Below are positions 1 to 10,640 of a stretch of 64,000 bases of DNA, piece by piece. The stretch is from Przewalskia tangutica (taxonomy: Eukaryota > Streptophyta > Magnoliopsida > Solanales > Solanaceae). Below the pieces are notes generated by a model. It ran no database searches and was not told the origin of the DNA. It saw only the letters and a program-made list of their open reading frames with translations. The stretch covers positions 44,404,388 to 44,468,387 of the forward strand of contig CM056738.1 in assembly GCA_029844215.1 (NCBI GenBank). Reading direction: 5' to 3'. Both the position numbers and the translations under genes were made by a program. The number at the start of each line of letters is the position of its first letter. The first letter of the stretch is position 1.

Positions 1-527
1 GGCCTCTCAAAGGGGGAGGGGGTGTGGTGGACGAAACTCAAGAGGGAGGGAGTAGTTTGAGACTTAGAAAGATTGCTCAAGTTTGGATGAAGAAAGTCTT
101 CAACTTAGAGGGGTATTTATAGGTCAAGGAATGGCCAACCAATGGCCAAGATTCATCCAAGTGTTAGGCAAGTGTAAGGCTAGGATTAAGCCAAGTGCAC
201 CTTATCCATCTACCACACCAACTTGCACAAAATATCCTACCAACTAAAGTAGCCCAAATCGTCCACCTTGCCGTCCCTAAGCTTCCAATGTGAGGGTGAC
301 ACATGTCACCCTCCCGTTGGTCCAAAATGTTTCGTCTCCCGGAAAAATCCGCAAAAATAATAATTGACATAGCCAGAATTTTCCCTTCGCAAGTTTAGTA
401 AAACGTTTCGTCGAAAAACGGCTCCTTTCGGCACTTGTGTACAAATTTCGAAACTTGCCAAATCTTAAGGCTTAAATTATTATACGTACGCCCTTACGTA
501 CATACTCTGGAAATACGGGGTATAACA
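1..527 (+). mobile_element. 3' end of a TGTCACGACC-family gypsy LTR
   Basis: The sequence ends in a stretch around ATACGGGGTATAACA at 513-527. This matches the ends of the two complete solo LTRs at 21429 and 48709, which finish in TACGGGGTGTAACA. The preceding bases also follow the second solo LTR: a leader-like block, the phrase for 'covers of the CACCCTC' type near 300, and cgtacgtacg-like sequence near 485. Its 5' end lies outside the window, so I cannot say whether it is a solo LTR or part of a full element. The next five bases, GAGAG (528-532), are the expected target duplication but the partner copy is not visible. It sits just upstream of the Athila gag, so it was probably inserted into that element's leader. 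Confidence 0.75.
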
Positions 528-619
528 GAGAGAGTGCAAGCCCAGGCAGAAAGAAGCTTGGGAGACTACGTGCTACCGAGAGTGAACGGAGCATAGACAT
601 GTATTAGGCTCCCTGCAAT

Positions 620-2037
620 AGGAGCAAACAACTTTGAGATCAAACCGGCGATTCTGAGCATGGTGCAGAACACAGTGCAATTTGGAGGACTGCCATCAGA
701 GGATCCACATATGCACATAGCTAATTTCTTGGAGCTATGTGCAACTTTCAGATAACGATTGTTCTTGATGATCCGTCAGATTGAGGCTCTTTCCCTTCTC
801 ACTCAGGGATAGAGCAAAAGTATGGTTGAATTCCCTGCCAGCTGATTCGATTTTTACATGGCAAGAGCTGGCACAGAAATTTTTGGCCAAATTCTTTCCC
901 CCGTGCAAAGCAGCGAAATTGAGAGGGGAGCTGAATAACTTCTACCAAGAAGATGGAGAGTCATTGTACGAAGCTTGGGAAAGGTTCAAAGATTTGCAGA
1001 GAAAGTGCCCACACCATTGTATTGAGTTGTGGAACTTGGTCCACATCTTCTATAACGGGTGGCGAACAACGAGAACCATTATAGATCTGGCAGGTGGGAC
1101 ATTCATGAGGAAAACAACCCACGAAGCTCACGAATTATTAGAAGATATGGCCACCAACAACCATGTCACAGAAGATAGACCAATGAGTGGTAGGATAACA
1201 GTGAGAGTTCACGAGATAGATGCCATTGCTGCCTTAAATGCCCAAGTGGCCCTTTTGATGAAACAGTTGCAACAACATACAGTATCAGTGAATGCAGTGC
1301 AGATGCCAAAGAGCTGTGAAATATGTGGTGGCCCACATACATTCGATAGGTGTCCTTCAGCTGATCCTAATAATGTGCCAATCGAGCAGGCAGAGTGTCA
1401 GGCCGTGGGAAATTATCAGAGGCCACAGAACAACCCATACTCCAACACATATAATCCACGGTGGAGGAATCACCCAAATTTCTCATGGAGAGGAGACCAG
1501 GGGCAGCAGAATCAATATAGGGGCCAGTACCAAAACCAACAGAACCAAAATCAGCAGTCCTTCACTCAGGCCTCACCTTCTCAACAATTTAATACACCTG
1601 TCCAGCCAGAAAATCCAGACGAGCTGAGAGCAGCTTTGTTGGCACTCACCAACGCCTGCACCAGTTCATGCGAAGCTAGATCCTCGTTCAGGAACTTGGA
1701 AACACAAGTGGGTCAGCTAGCAAAGCAAGCAAACAGCAGGCCACAGGGTACACTGCCAAGCAACACAGAGGTGAATCCGAGAGAGCAATGCCAAGCAATA
1801 CAGTTGAGAAGTGGTAAACAGTTGGAGCAGCAGTCACCTCAGCCGGTAGTTGAGCAAAGGGCAGAGATGGAGAAAGAGAAGGTGGTTGAAGCTCGCCCAG
1901 TAATAGAGAAAACTCCAGAGAAGGAGTATACAGAGAAGATCTCATTCCCACAGAGATTGCAGCGGAAGGCAGTTGATAAACAATTCTCCAAATTTTTGGA
2001 GACATTGAAAAAGTCGCATATCAACATACCTTTATAG
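620..2037 (+). pseudogene. Athila gag polyprotein, frameshifted at its N-terminus
   Basis: This would be the capsid/nucleocapsid protein of the Athila element. Sequence from about 650 to 755 encodes the family block GGLPSEDPHMHIANFLELC, after which the frame is lost at about 755-775. From 781 the frame is open to a stop at 2037 and contains LRLFPFSLRDRAKVWLNSLP, the typical retrotransposon gag core, followed by a SLYEAWERFKDL block. A zinc knuckle of the CX2CX3HX4C type lies at 1315-1353 (C-E-I-C...H...C). Downstream is a long Q/N-rich stretch and a basic C-terminus. The alternative is a gag of another gypsy lineage, but both the core and the knuckle spacing are Athila-like. The 781 start is only where the frame reopens, not a real initiation codon. 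Confidence 0.85.
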
Positions 2038-2540
2038 AGCGTTGGAGCAGATGCCCTATTTCAAATTCATGAAGGAGATCTTGGGAAGAAGAAGAAAGCG
2101 GCGAGTATGAGATGGTAGCACTAACGGAGGAGTGCAGTGCTATCTTGCAGAAGAAGTTGCCCCCTAAACTAAAACATCCAGGGAGCTTTACACTACCTTG
2201 CACAGTTGGCAGGGTGACATGCAACAGGGCTCTATGCGATTTAGGAGCAAGTATAAATCTGATGCCGTTATCAGTATTTAAACGGTTGGAGTTGGGTGAG
2301 GCCAAACCAACCACGGTGAGCCTGCAGCTGGCCGATAGGACAGTGGTTCATCTAAGAGGGAAGATTGAGGACGTGATTGTTAAAGTAGGAAAAATCTTTT
2401 TTCCTGCGGACTTCCTCATTCTTGACATGGAAGAGGATGCAGAAATCTCTATCATATTGGGGAGACCATTCCTGGCGACAGGGAGAGCATTGATCGATGT
2501 AGAAAGAGGAGAGCTGACATTGAGGGTGGAGAAGGAATAA
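2038..2540 (+). pseudogene. Athila aspartic protease (retropepsin) region
   Basis: This is the protease part of the gag-pro polyprotein. A stop at 2035 and two frame changes in 2040-2115 separate it from gag, although the encoded peptide continues the gag C-terminal linker. From 2112 the frame is open to 2540. The active-site motif DLGAS is at 2238-2252, inside ALCDLGASINLMPLSVF. The flap-side block ILGRPFLATGRALID lies near 2456-2500. In functional elements reverse transcriptase follows directly. Here the reading frame stops and only about 270 bases of degenerate sequence precede the post-integrase motif. Confidence 0.85.
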
Positions 2541-3665
2541 ATGGTGTTTAAAGTATTTAAACACATCATTGAGCCACCAACCATGAGCAGGTGCTTTGCA
2601 ATCAGCACCATCAAACCCCCCTGTGAGCCAACACCAGCCAAACTCCGGGAGATGAGCCCACAAAAGCAGGTATGTGACGTCAAACCTCCACAACAGTAGG
2701 TATATGTTCCTGAGCCTTCCCTTGAAGATAATTCTAAGAAAAGAAGAAGAAAAAGGAACCGAAAATGAAAAATGTGGAGAAAATGGATTGGTTGTGGGGT
2801 TAATCCACCCCACACTTATTGAGTTAAGGAACTTGCGTCCGGCTAAAAGGCGTTAAAGACAGCGCTACTTGGGAGGCAACCCAAGGTATTTTGATTTAGT
2901 TTACTTTAATATAGTAGTTTTTATTAAGAACGGTCTCACGGAGGTATTGTTTGTGTTGTGATTGACAGGTATAGGCTAATAAATTGAAGGGCGAAAATCA
3001 AGAACATCGAGGATTTCAAAAAGCGGGTAGCCGCGGCTGAAGAAACGAGCTGAAAAGGCGCTGAAGTTTAAGCGTCGCGGCGCAGAAATTCCCGAAGTAG
3101 TGCAGAACATTGGGCGCCGCGGCGCCAAATGCAGGGCCGCGGCGCCGAAGCGGAAATCCAGAAAGTAATAAAACGCCCAAAAATCCGATTTTCCCCAATT
3201 TCAAACCAAAACCTAACCTTTCTTCTCCACAAAACCCACGAAAATTCAAACCTCACCCACAAATCTTCCACAAATCAAACCCTACCACAACCAAAACTCT
3301 TAAAATCCCTAAACCCTTAGCCATCTCAACCAACAAAAACTTCATCACATTGCCTCAAATCACCATTAGAAGCAAGAACACCTTGAAGAACATCATAAAA
3401 AGGTAATCTTCATCTCTTCTTAAAAGCTTTCAGTAGTCAAAGGAGGTAGTAGTTTGGAGAAGTATTGCATTGTTGAAGTAGTTGGGGTGCTGAAAAATTG
3501 GTTGTGAAGTTTAGAGGAGGAGTATACAAGGAGGGTGTGGGTATTGTGTAGTACAAGAATTGGAGTTTGGAGGTGTGGGAGTTGTGCATAAATCGAAGTT
3601 TTTGAGGGTGATAGTGTTGGGTAGTGTTGTGGATACGAAGGATAAGCTGCAAAAAGTTATCTAAC
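2541..3665 (+). other. Post-pol spacer and env leader of the Athila element
   Basis: Bases 2541-2815 are degenerate sequence after the protease. At 2850-2885 is the block TTGGGAGGCAACCCAAG, which in Athila elements lies after integrase. Its position here dates the deletion of RT, RNase H and integrase to the element itself. From 3025 to 3146 there are copies of the GC-rich module (GGCGCCGCGGCGCC at 3113-3126, CAGGGCCGCGGCGCC at 3132-3146). From 3170 to 3400 the sequence is C/A-rich and G-poor, like a 5' leader, and it precedes the accessory ORF. No gene is visible here. Confidence 0.6.
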
Positions 3666-4804
3666 ATGTCTGCCAGAAAGAGAAGAGTCTCCGCATCTAC
3701 ATCAGCCCCGCAATATGATGATACTAGGTTTGTCAGCCGAAGTGCTCAAGATAGATACCATAAACTCAATACAAGACCCTTAATCCCTGAAATGGAATGG
3801 ACTATCAAAGAGACTCGCTGGAAGAGGGAGATGTCTATGAGCCCATTCGGGAGATGATTGAGATGAGGGGGTGGAAAAGATTTGTAAAACCGGGAGAGAT
3901 AGCACCAATAAAAACAGTGATGGTGCGTGAATTTTATGCTAATCTTCCGGAGAAGGTGGAAAATTGATGATTTGTGAGGGGAAAATATGTGCCTGTGACG
4001 GCAGAAGCGGTAAATGCGCAATTGGAAACAGATGATGTTGAAGGAGGAGATGGTGATTGGAACTATTTTAGAACATGGTCTAGAAGCACCTCCAACATCG
4101 ACTGGAATGCCGTCGCAGACACAGTGAGCTACCCTGGGGCTGCATTTGATATTGCAAGAAATGGGTCAAGAGGACTGAGCAGGTGCCAGTTCAACAAAGC
4201 AGCCAAGGGTTGGCTGTATTTCGTCAGTGCCCGCATGATTCCATCCACGCACTTTACCAGAGTGCCAGAAGACAGAATCAAACTGATATATGGAATTATG
4301 ACGGGGAAGACGATTGATGTGGGAAGGGAGATAGTGCAAAGTATTGAAGAGACCAGCCGGTTGGTAACAACGGGTGGGTTGGGACATGGCTCAATCATTA
4401 CAACTCTATGCGCCTTCAATGGGGTCCCAACCCTACCCAATGACACTCGAGAGAGAAACCAACTGCCTGTGTCTTATGGGATAGTGCACTCCTTCCCAGA
4501 CCCAAGCCCCCCAGCAGCAAGAAGAAGAGCACCAGCAGCAGCAGCAGATGCCGCAATGAACGAAGATGAGCCTGAAATAGAGGCTCAATATGCGGCAGGG
4601 AGCAGCCACCAGCCAACCACAGAATCAGAACCTTCAGTGCCCATGATGGAGCAGTTACTCCAGAATCAGATGAGGATGATGCAGAGTTTGGACACGGTGA
4701 TACAAGGACAACAAGAAACGAGGCAGCAAATTAATGAGATGAGTTCCTTGTTCAACCAGTGGTCAATGCACTATCCAATGCCACCGTCACCACCACCATT
4801 TTAG
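3666..4804 (+). pseudogene. Athila accessory (env-position) ORF, plant transposon protein domain
   Basis: The ORF starts with ATG at 3666 (MSARKRRVSAS) and lies between pol and the 3' LTR, where Athila elements carry an env-like ORF. The blocks RFVSRSAQDRYHKLNTRPLI, VREFYANLPEKV, FVRGKYVPV and the GKTIDVGREI / IITTLCAFNGVP region match a domain I know as 'putative plant transposon protein'. Its function is unknown; env-like is only a positional name. The frame breaks at about 3855 and again at about 3967, after which it is open from 3974 to 4804. The C-terminus is P/A-rich followed by a Q/M-rich stretch that could form a coiled coil. I see no signal peptide or clear transmembrane segment in what remains. 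Confidence 0.75.
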
Positions 4805-6010
4805 TCAAGTCTGTAAGTGTCTTATTTTCTTTTATTGTCTTTGAGTCTACACACATTGAGGACAATGTGTGATTTAAGTTTGGTGGGTATTTTATTTGTG
4901 TCTTAGTGTTATAGTATGTTTAAGTCTTTTTGTTGTTTTTGTTTATTTTTTAGTCATAATTTTTTTTCTTTTGAGTCATAATTGTCTGTCAAATGATCAT
5001 GTATGTTGTAGTTACTAGAAACACCTAGTGAAGCAAGGTGGAATAGTGTAACGGAATTAAAAGCAACTATCTAAACACTTAGGTTAGATATGCTAAAAAC
5101 TCACAAAATCTGTCTATTTGGAGTCTCTTGCTTGAATTGTGCATGCTAAATGATTAAAACCTATGTGTTATGATTGCTTGCTATTTGAGGCGAAATAGTT
5201 AGGATATGCATGTTAGGAGAGATGACTCAGGCGTTTCTTTGATAGTCAATTCTTACCACTCTTTTCTATCCCTGACATTAAAAATATCCCTAGTCAGCCC
5301 CATTGAGCCTAAAAGCTGAATTTTTTCTTTGACACCATATATTCCCACAATTGTGCCATAAGTAGAAATTTGAAATAGTTGGAATAAAATGTGTTAAAAA
5401 GAGACAAAAAGAGTGAACAAAAGTGATGCACCCCAATAAAAAAGTAATAAGAACTAGGCAAAAGCCTAAGTTTGGGGGTGCCTGTTATTATGATACACTT
5501 CACTCTCCCAAAACAAAAGAGGGGAAAGATAGATTTGAAGTGAAGAAAAAAATCAAAAGAAAAGGGAAACAATGAAAAGCTAAAGAGCTTATGGTACACA
5601 AAAATGAGCCTAAATGCCTATTTTTACCTACCCATACCTAATCCTACATTACAACCCTTAAAAGTCCTGAAGATCTCTTAGATGCATAGCCATGATTAGT
5701 GGAGAATAGCAAGTAAACATGCCATAGGAATTTTGAAATTAACATGCATGACTCAGTATGTGATTGTCATTAAGCACGATAAAAATGAGTTTACGAAATA
5801 TCTAGCTTAATGTGTTTAGTATGCTAAAATTTCATGCTATATGTTCCTGCATATTATTCTGCTAATCTTCATGTTTTTTTTCTAAGTAACATCAATGCAG
5901 CAAAAGTGATCAATGTCATTGAGTCTGTTTATTTTCCTCTTTCTTGAGTCTTTTATTTCTTTCTTTTTATCTTTGCTCGAGGGCGAGCAAATGTTAAGTT
6001 TGGGGGTATT
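4805..6010 (+). other. Athila 3' untranslated region with polypurine tract
   Basis: This stretch has no gene. The T-rich sequence contains three near-copies of a purine-tract motif: TTAAGTTTGGTGGGT near 4874, CTAAGTTTGGGGGT near 5467, and TTAAGTTTGGGGGT at 5993-6007. The last one sits directly before the 3' LTR and is the likely plus-strand primer site. The earlier two are probably decayed or secondary tracts. Confidence 0.6.
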
Positions 6011-7381
6011 TGATCGGTGTATTTTATATACACTTTTTGAGTCGTTTTTAGTTAGTCTTTTGTCCCTTTTTGTACAAATAAGTGTCGTATTAGGATAAAT
6101 TTTCTTTCTTTTGAGTCAAGTTGGTTAAAATGGCCCAATGGCGGAAAAGGAGCTAAAAGAGGGCAAAAGTGGAGGTTCCAGAGCTTAAAAGACGAGAAAG
6201 TGGCGAACGAGGCAGAAACACGGACCAGCGCCGCGGCGCCTACTGCAGACAGGTCCAGGGCCGCGGCGCCCAATATCCAGAAGGCCGCAGAAGTTGCAGC
6301 GCCGCGGCGCCCCCAGACAGCAGAGAGCAGGGCCGCGGCGCCAAATCATCCGAAGTATCGCAGAACTTCCGGCGCCGCGGCGCCGATAGCAGGGCCGCGG
6401 CGCCGACGCGGGAAAATCAGGTTTAATGACGATTTTCTGGGCCAGGCCTGAAGGGAAAAGTTAGAGGCGGTTTTGAGCCTATAAAAGGAGAACCCTAGGC
6501 AGTTTTTAAGGGTTCTCTTTCATGCACAACACAAGACTTCTTGGATTGAAGATTAGAGGCCATAATTTAGTAACTTTCTTTTCTTTTCTTTATTTCAGTT
6601 TTTATGATGAACATTGAATTAGTTCTTGTCATGTCAATGGCTAGAAACTAATTCTATTATAGGGCTTTTTATGTTAAATCACTCGAAACTTATGTTATGA
6701 ATTGATGCATGGTTATGGTTATTCTTCTTGTTGTTGAGATTTATCCAATAATTGCTTTGAATACTTTGTAATTAATTGATCACTAATTATCATTACTTAT
6801 ATGATTTCTAATCAAACTTCGAAAGGAGGAGGTTGTGAATATGCTGTAAGTTGGGTAGACATATTTTGGATTGGGGATGAAAATACCTCAATTACTTGTG
6901 TAGCGTTAACGAGAGGTCTAAACACCTAATTTTACGCATGGCGCGTGACGGTTAACTAGGTTTTTTGTCTTAATCCTCCTATAGAGTCATCCTTATCACC
7001 GAAAGGTAGAAAGGAGTAATACTGGGGTTGAGTGTTTATATAGCCTTAACGGGAGTATAAAACGATTTAGTAAACCTGCTAGCTCCAAAAGAAGAAGAAC
7101 CATAATTCATTGCATTAATAAGTAACATAAGCGGATAGTTGAGGAGACGTGGAAGCCCTATTCCCATCACTACTGAAGTAAACACATTAGTTAAATTAGT
7201 ATTTATAATTGCTAGTTATAAACAACAAAATCAAATATCGGTTACCAAATAGATACCAAAAGATAGATAATTGGTACTTGAACACTAATCCTTGTGGACG
7301 ATATTCGGTCTTACCTAGACTATATTACTTGTCACGATAACGTGCACTTGCGTTAAAATGTGTGCATCTTTTCGCGCATCA
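6011..7381 (+). mobile_element. 3' LTR of the Athila element
   Basis: The LTR begins TGATCGGTG right after the purine tract and ends GCGCATCA, so the ends are TGAT...ATCA. A possible TATA box (CCTATAAAAGGAG) is at about 6478-6490. The U3 region holds six copies of the GC-rich palindromic module at 6228-6404. The second half aligns by eye with the solo LTR at 13555-14860: both contain an ATTAATTGATCACTAATTA block, a 'gatattcggtc' block, and an end near a 'gtacacttacgtt' or 'gtgcacttgcgtt' string. Length is 1371 bp, normal for Athila. Confidence 0.8.
6226..6404 (+). repeat. GC-rich palindromic module, six copies, in the Athila LTR
   Basis: Copies of a GCGCCGCGGCGCC core lie at 6228-6240, 6258-6270, 6300-6312, 6330-6342, 6371-6384 and 6392-6404. 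Three are preceded by CAGG, giving CAGGGCCGCGGCGCC. The core is a perfect palindrome (GGCGCCGCGGCGCC) and very CpG-dense within an AT-rich genome. The 6346-6415 segment aligns with 3096-3165 in the same element, including the CCGAAGTA and GCAGAAC spacers. Confidence 0.9.
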
Positions 7382-7731
7382 AGGAGGCTGAAGGTGCACA
7401 TTATGATGCTGTTATTGCTACTGCTGCTGAAGAATCTGTTGATGCTGTTGTGTAAAGGGAAGAAGTTATTGGGAGGAAGGTGTTGCTGAAGAGGCTGAAG
7501 CTGAGGGCTAAAGCTGTTATGCAGAAGTAGAAAGTCGCTGAAAGTTGTTGTTGCTGTATAATGAGCTAGGGAGAAGTGGGCTGGTGTGCTGCACCATAAA
7601 AATGTCATATTTGGTTTATGATTGTCTGGATTATGAACTGCTTTTTGTTTTGGTTAACGGTTGATGTGGATACTTATTGTTGATAATGATTTATTCCGAC
7701 AATGGTTTTTTTGTTGTTGTATATAAGTGGA

Positions 7732-7775
<44 letters not shown>

Positions 7776-7963
7776 TAACATATTTTCTTAATTTATAATC
7801 CTATGAATTGGTGAATGCATGATTACTTGAATGACATCACAGGTTAAGGGTGAGCATATCATTGATATTATTGATCACAAATGTTGGACAAACATTTGTC
7901 TCAATATCCTAAGTCAGTTTAGGTTTGTAATGTGTTTTGTGAAGAAATACAAAATGGGGAGAT
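7382..7963 (+). mobile_element. Remnant of the 3' internal region of a copia element
   Basis: No intact ORF is present. Early bases are GCTGAAG/GTTGCTG-rich, like a charged linker. The stretch ends in the purine tract AAAATGGGGAGAT at 7951-7963, directly before a copia-type LTR. An inverted repeat, ACAAATGTT...AACATTTGT, is at about 7878-7902. A (TA)n microsatellite interrupts the region at about 7733-7771. It is joined directly to the Athila LTR, so the rest of this copia is missing. Confidence 0.5.
7733..7771. repeat. (TA)n microsatellite
   Basis: An uninterrupted run of about 19 TA dinucleotides. Confidence 0.95.
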
Positions 7964-8803
7964 TGTTAATGTTGGATTTATCGTTGTAACATTTGACCAA
8001 ACATATCTTCTGAACTAAATTATTTGAATGCATAAAAATATTGGAACAAATGTCACAACATTCGGACCAACATTCATTAGAGCAGTTTTTCCTTACTTCA
8101 CGCTAACCAGTAATATTTTACTGTGAGGTAAAAATGACTTAGGCATGGTGAATTAGAGTTGTGTAAAACATGGGAGAAAGAGTCAAAGCTTGGGGAAGAA
8201 GTCGAGTAAGGAACAATTCAACGTTGTTGAGATTTTCACTCCTTAATCATCTACCAGAAGTTGTCCATCTTTTTCTCAACCTCCACAACCGATCGAAGAG
8301 TCTTTCAAATGAACTCTCTGCTATAAATATAGAGGCCACAACAGTGTATCAACATCCGGAAATAGTTTGCAAAAATACCAATAGAGCTCACGGGATTTCA
8401 TTTCAGAAATCTGGATCATAAGTGTTACCTGAGTGTGTTAACACTATTCTGTCCAACATTACAATTGTTGTTTAGATTCTAGATTAGTTTTGTATGGAGT
8501 GATTGTAATGAGAGGTTGTCTATATCTACTTAGTTAGATTTTGTCAGGCAGAAGTCATATGCGACTTCAACTTTTAATTCCTTTCAATTTTATGTTGTAA
8601 TTCTGTAAAGAAAGGAATTTGTACTTTTGTATATAATATATATACAATACATTTGGTCATTGACCATCATGAGTTATATCAATATATAACTTATGAAAAT
8701 TTTAAACCTTTGTGTTCTTTAATTTTTCCGCTGCATTTTACTCTTAAAGGTTTTCTGTTTTATCGAGTGTTGTCACTGGTATTGGAAGACATTGTCACCA
8801 ACA
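7964..8803 (+). mobile_element. Copia-type 3' LTR
   Basis: The sequence begins TGTTAATGTTGG after the purine tract and ends CACCAACA, giving TGTTGG...CCAACA ends. A TATA box (CTATAAATATAG) lies near 8322. The 5' half is rich in variants of TTGGAACAAATGTC / ACATTTGACC, echoing the inverted repeat upstream of the LTR. Only this LTR and the short stretch before it remain. The exact start may be six bases later (TGTTGGATT). Confidence 0.65.
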
Positions 8804-8889
8804 ATCGAAAATATGTACTTGTAGTCGATTGAATTCTGTTCATCTTGTTTTTTATATATAGTCCTCCTTCATATACATCAAATATTTTT

Positions 8890-9427
8890 GCATATTTTCA
8901 AGATGAATATATGAAGTCTTTATCAATCAAAGTGAATAGACATGAGGAGAATAATATATAAGGTTAGCAAGTATGGGAATACTCGAGAGCATATTGTTAA
9001 TGTGACAGAATTAGATCATATATCTTTTACGTGCATGAAGTTTGAGTCTATGGGTATATTTTGTTGTCATGCAATAAGAATTCTCTATCCTATACTTGTT
9101 AGAATGGCAGCGAAAGCTTCTGAAACAGAAGAAGCTATAAGCTAGCCACGACATGTGTGAATGAATTTAGTTCAAAACTGAAGCAAATTATGGAAGGGAC
9201 GGCTCCATCTTTATGTATTAGTGGTTCAACAAAAGTTTTTTCAGTAGAAGATAATGACAAAGATATCCTCTCACGAGTAAGAAAATTTCAAAAGAATGAA
9301 AATGAAAAACATACAAAAAGAGAGCCAATGGTTGTCTTGAGGTGAACACAAAACGCAAAAAAGATCGAGGAAATAAGTGATCAAGTTCTGCTAACCAAGA
9401 TGGAATACCAGTACTTGATGATAGAAC
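8890..9427 (+). pseudogene. FAR1-related (FRS) gene remnant, SWIM zinc-finger region
   Basis: The translated fragment contains KYGNTREHIVNVTELD followed by a block of the SWIM zinc-finger type (CMKFESMGIFCCHAI). These are hallmarks of the C-terminal half of FAR1/FHY3-related proteins, a transcription-factor family derived from MULE transposase. In normal members the first motif is CxC; here the first cysteine is phenylalanine (F-T-C). Frame breaks occur near 8960 and stops near 9143, 9155 and 9343, so this is a pseudogene. The sequence continues after the copia insertion at 17393-17423 (TQLNNTNYVNQ) and is followed by GTATAAAA, which looks like an intron donor. A MULE remnant is the alternative, since the two are related. 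Confidence 0.65.
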
Positions 9428-10640
9428 TGTGAGTACTTCAATGATGTACGAAGAATAGTAAATTACTATTACAAGTGCTTTGAAAGGATAAACTACTATG
9501 AACTACATTAGCAACAAACTTGATGTCAAACAAGAATTGTGACAACAATAATCTTTTGTGGTCTTAATCTACTTCCTTGAATGCATTTTTGAATCTTAGT
9601 CTTCGTTCCAACTGCAACAAGATCCTTGATCTTGATAACCTGAAACCAAGAGACACTAAATCTCTACTTGTTACAATTGGGTTGAGTCGAGTGTTAGCAC
9701 TCTGTCCTTAAGACAATATTACCCCGTATATATGATTTACGTTTAGCATACAATTTGTCTTCCAAGATAAAACATCAAACTATCACTTGTGCAAAATAAA
9801 CATAAGTGATCCTAGCAAAGAAAACAAACATGAAACGATTGCTGAAGAATAGAAAAGAAGAAGTTGTATTTTCTGCAGTGTTATTCCTCACTGTTTTTCT
9901 GTTCTCTCATGTTCCGTGGTGTACTCTAAAATATGAAAATAAGGCATTGCTATATAGTTTTAAGGATGAGGAAATGTGTTAATGGCTATTAATAGGGTTG
10001 TTAAGAGGCACAATGAGGGCAAAAAATATTTTAAAATAAGTGCAGAACATTTCAGCATGTCAAAGGCCATCAACTGTTGGCTTTCCCGTCGCCTGGAAAC
10101 TCACTGGATACGAAGCGTCGCGTCACTGGTCATGAGGCGTTTTCCAACTTTCACTTATGGAAAAGATTCAGGGACCAAACTGTAAATATTATAAAGTTTT
10201 GGGTCCAAAAAGATAATATCAGGATAGTAGCCTATAGCTCGCGACCTACGACCCGACCGGTATGGTGGTGGCTCGCGTGTGGGCCTAGTCTCGAACTCAA
10301 GCACACTTAGGTCCTCCCTCCTTCAAACACATGGGTTACCCCTTGGGGACCCGATCCCTTATCCAGTTTTGAGATTTATAACATGAACAATTCTTCCTTT
10401 TTCCATCGATGTGGTAGATTTGTCTCACATCATTTTTTTCATGTCTCAAACACCTTACTTTGCGGACCAATATCTCTTTCATTTCTCAATGAAATTTGAC
10501 GATCCTTGGCCCTACGGTCATATACTCACTTAGTAGATTATGCATGTATGAAAAACCAAGGTCTTCAACATGCGGAACCATGATGTTTAAGTCATTCAAG
10601 ATGGGCGGACCCAACCTCCACCAAAGGCAAATTTCCAAAA
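9428..10640 (-). mobile_element. Copia LTR (3' LTR in element orientation)
   Basis: Starts TGTGAGTACTTC, ends TTTCCAAAA where the right copy has TTTCCAACA. The bases right of it, ATCCCCTC (10641-10648), are the reverse complement of a purine tract, which confirms that the element reads on the minus strand. It aligns with 16417-17387 over its whole length except for the internal 240-bp segment. Confidence 0.8.

Larger units (their letters stand above)
528..7381 (+). mobile_element. Athila-type Ty3/gypsy element, internally deleted
   Basis: In order this element shows an Athila-like gag, a retropepsin, a direct jump to the post-integrase motif, an accessory ORF, a purine tract and a 3' LTR. 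No reverse transcriptase, RNase H or integrase is present between the protease (ends 2540) and the motif at 2815. It is therefore a deletion derivative that could only have moved with enzymes supplied in trans. The 5' LTR is outside the window, or removed, because a different LTR ends at 527. Frameshifts in gag and the accessory ORF show it is no longer functional. Confidence 0.8.

Noticed and set aside
6169..6451. Overlapping plus-strand ORFs rich in R, A and P
   Set aside because: They arise from the GC-rich palindrome module in an LTR; two frames are open for the same reason and neither has a domain.
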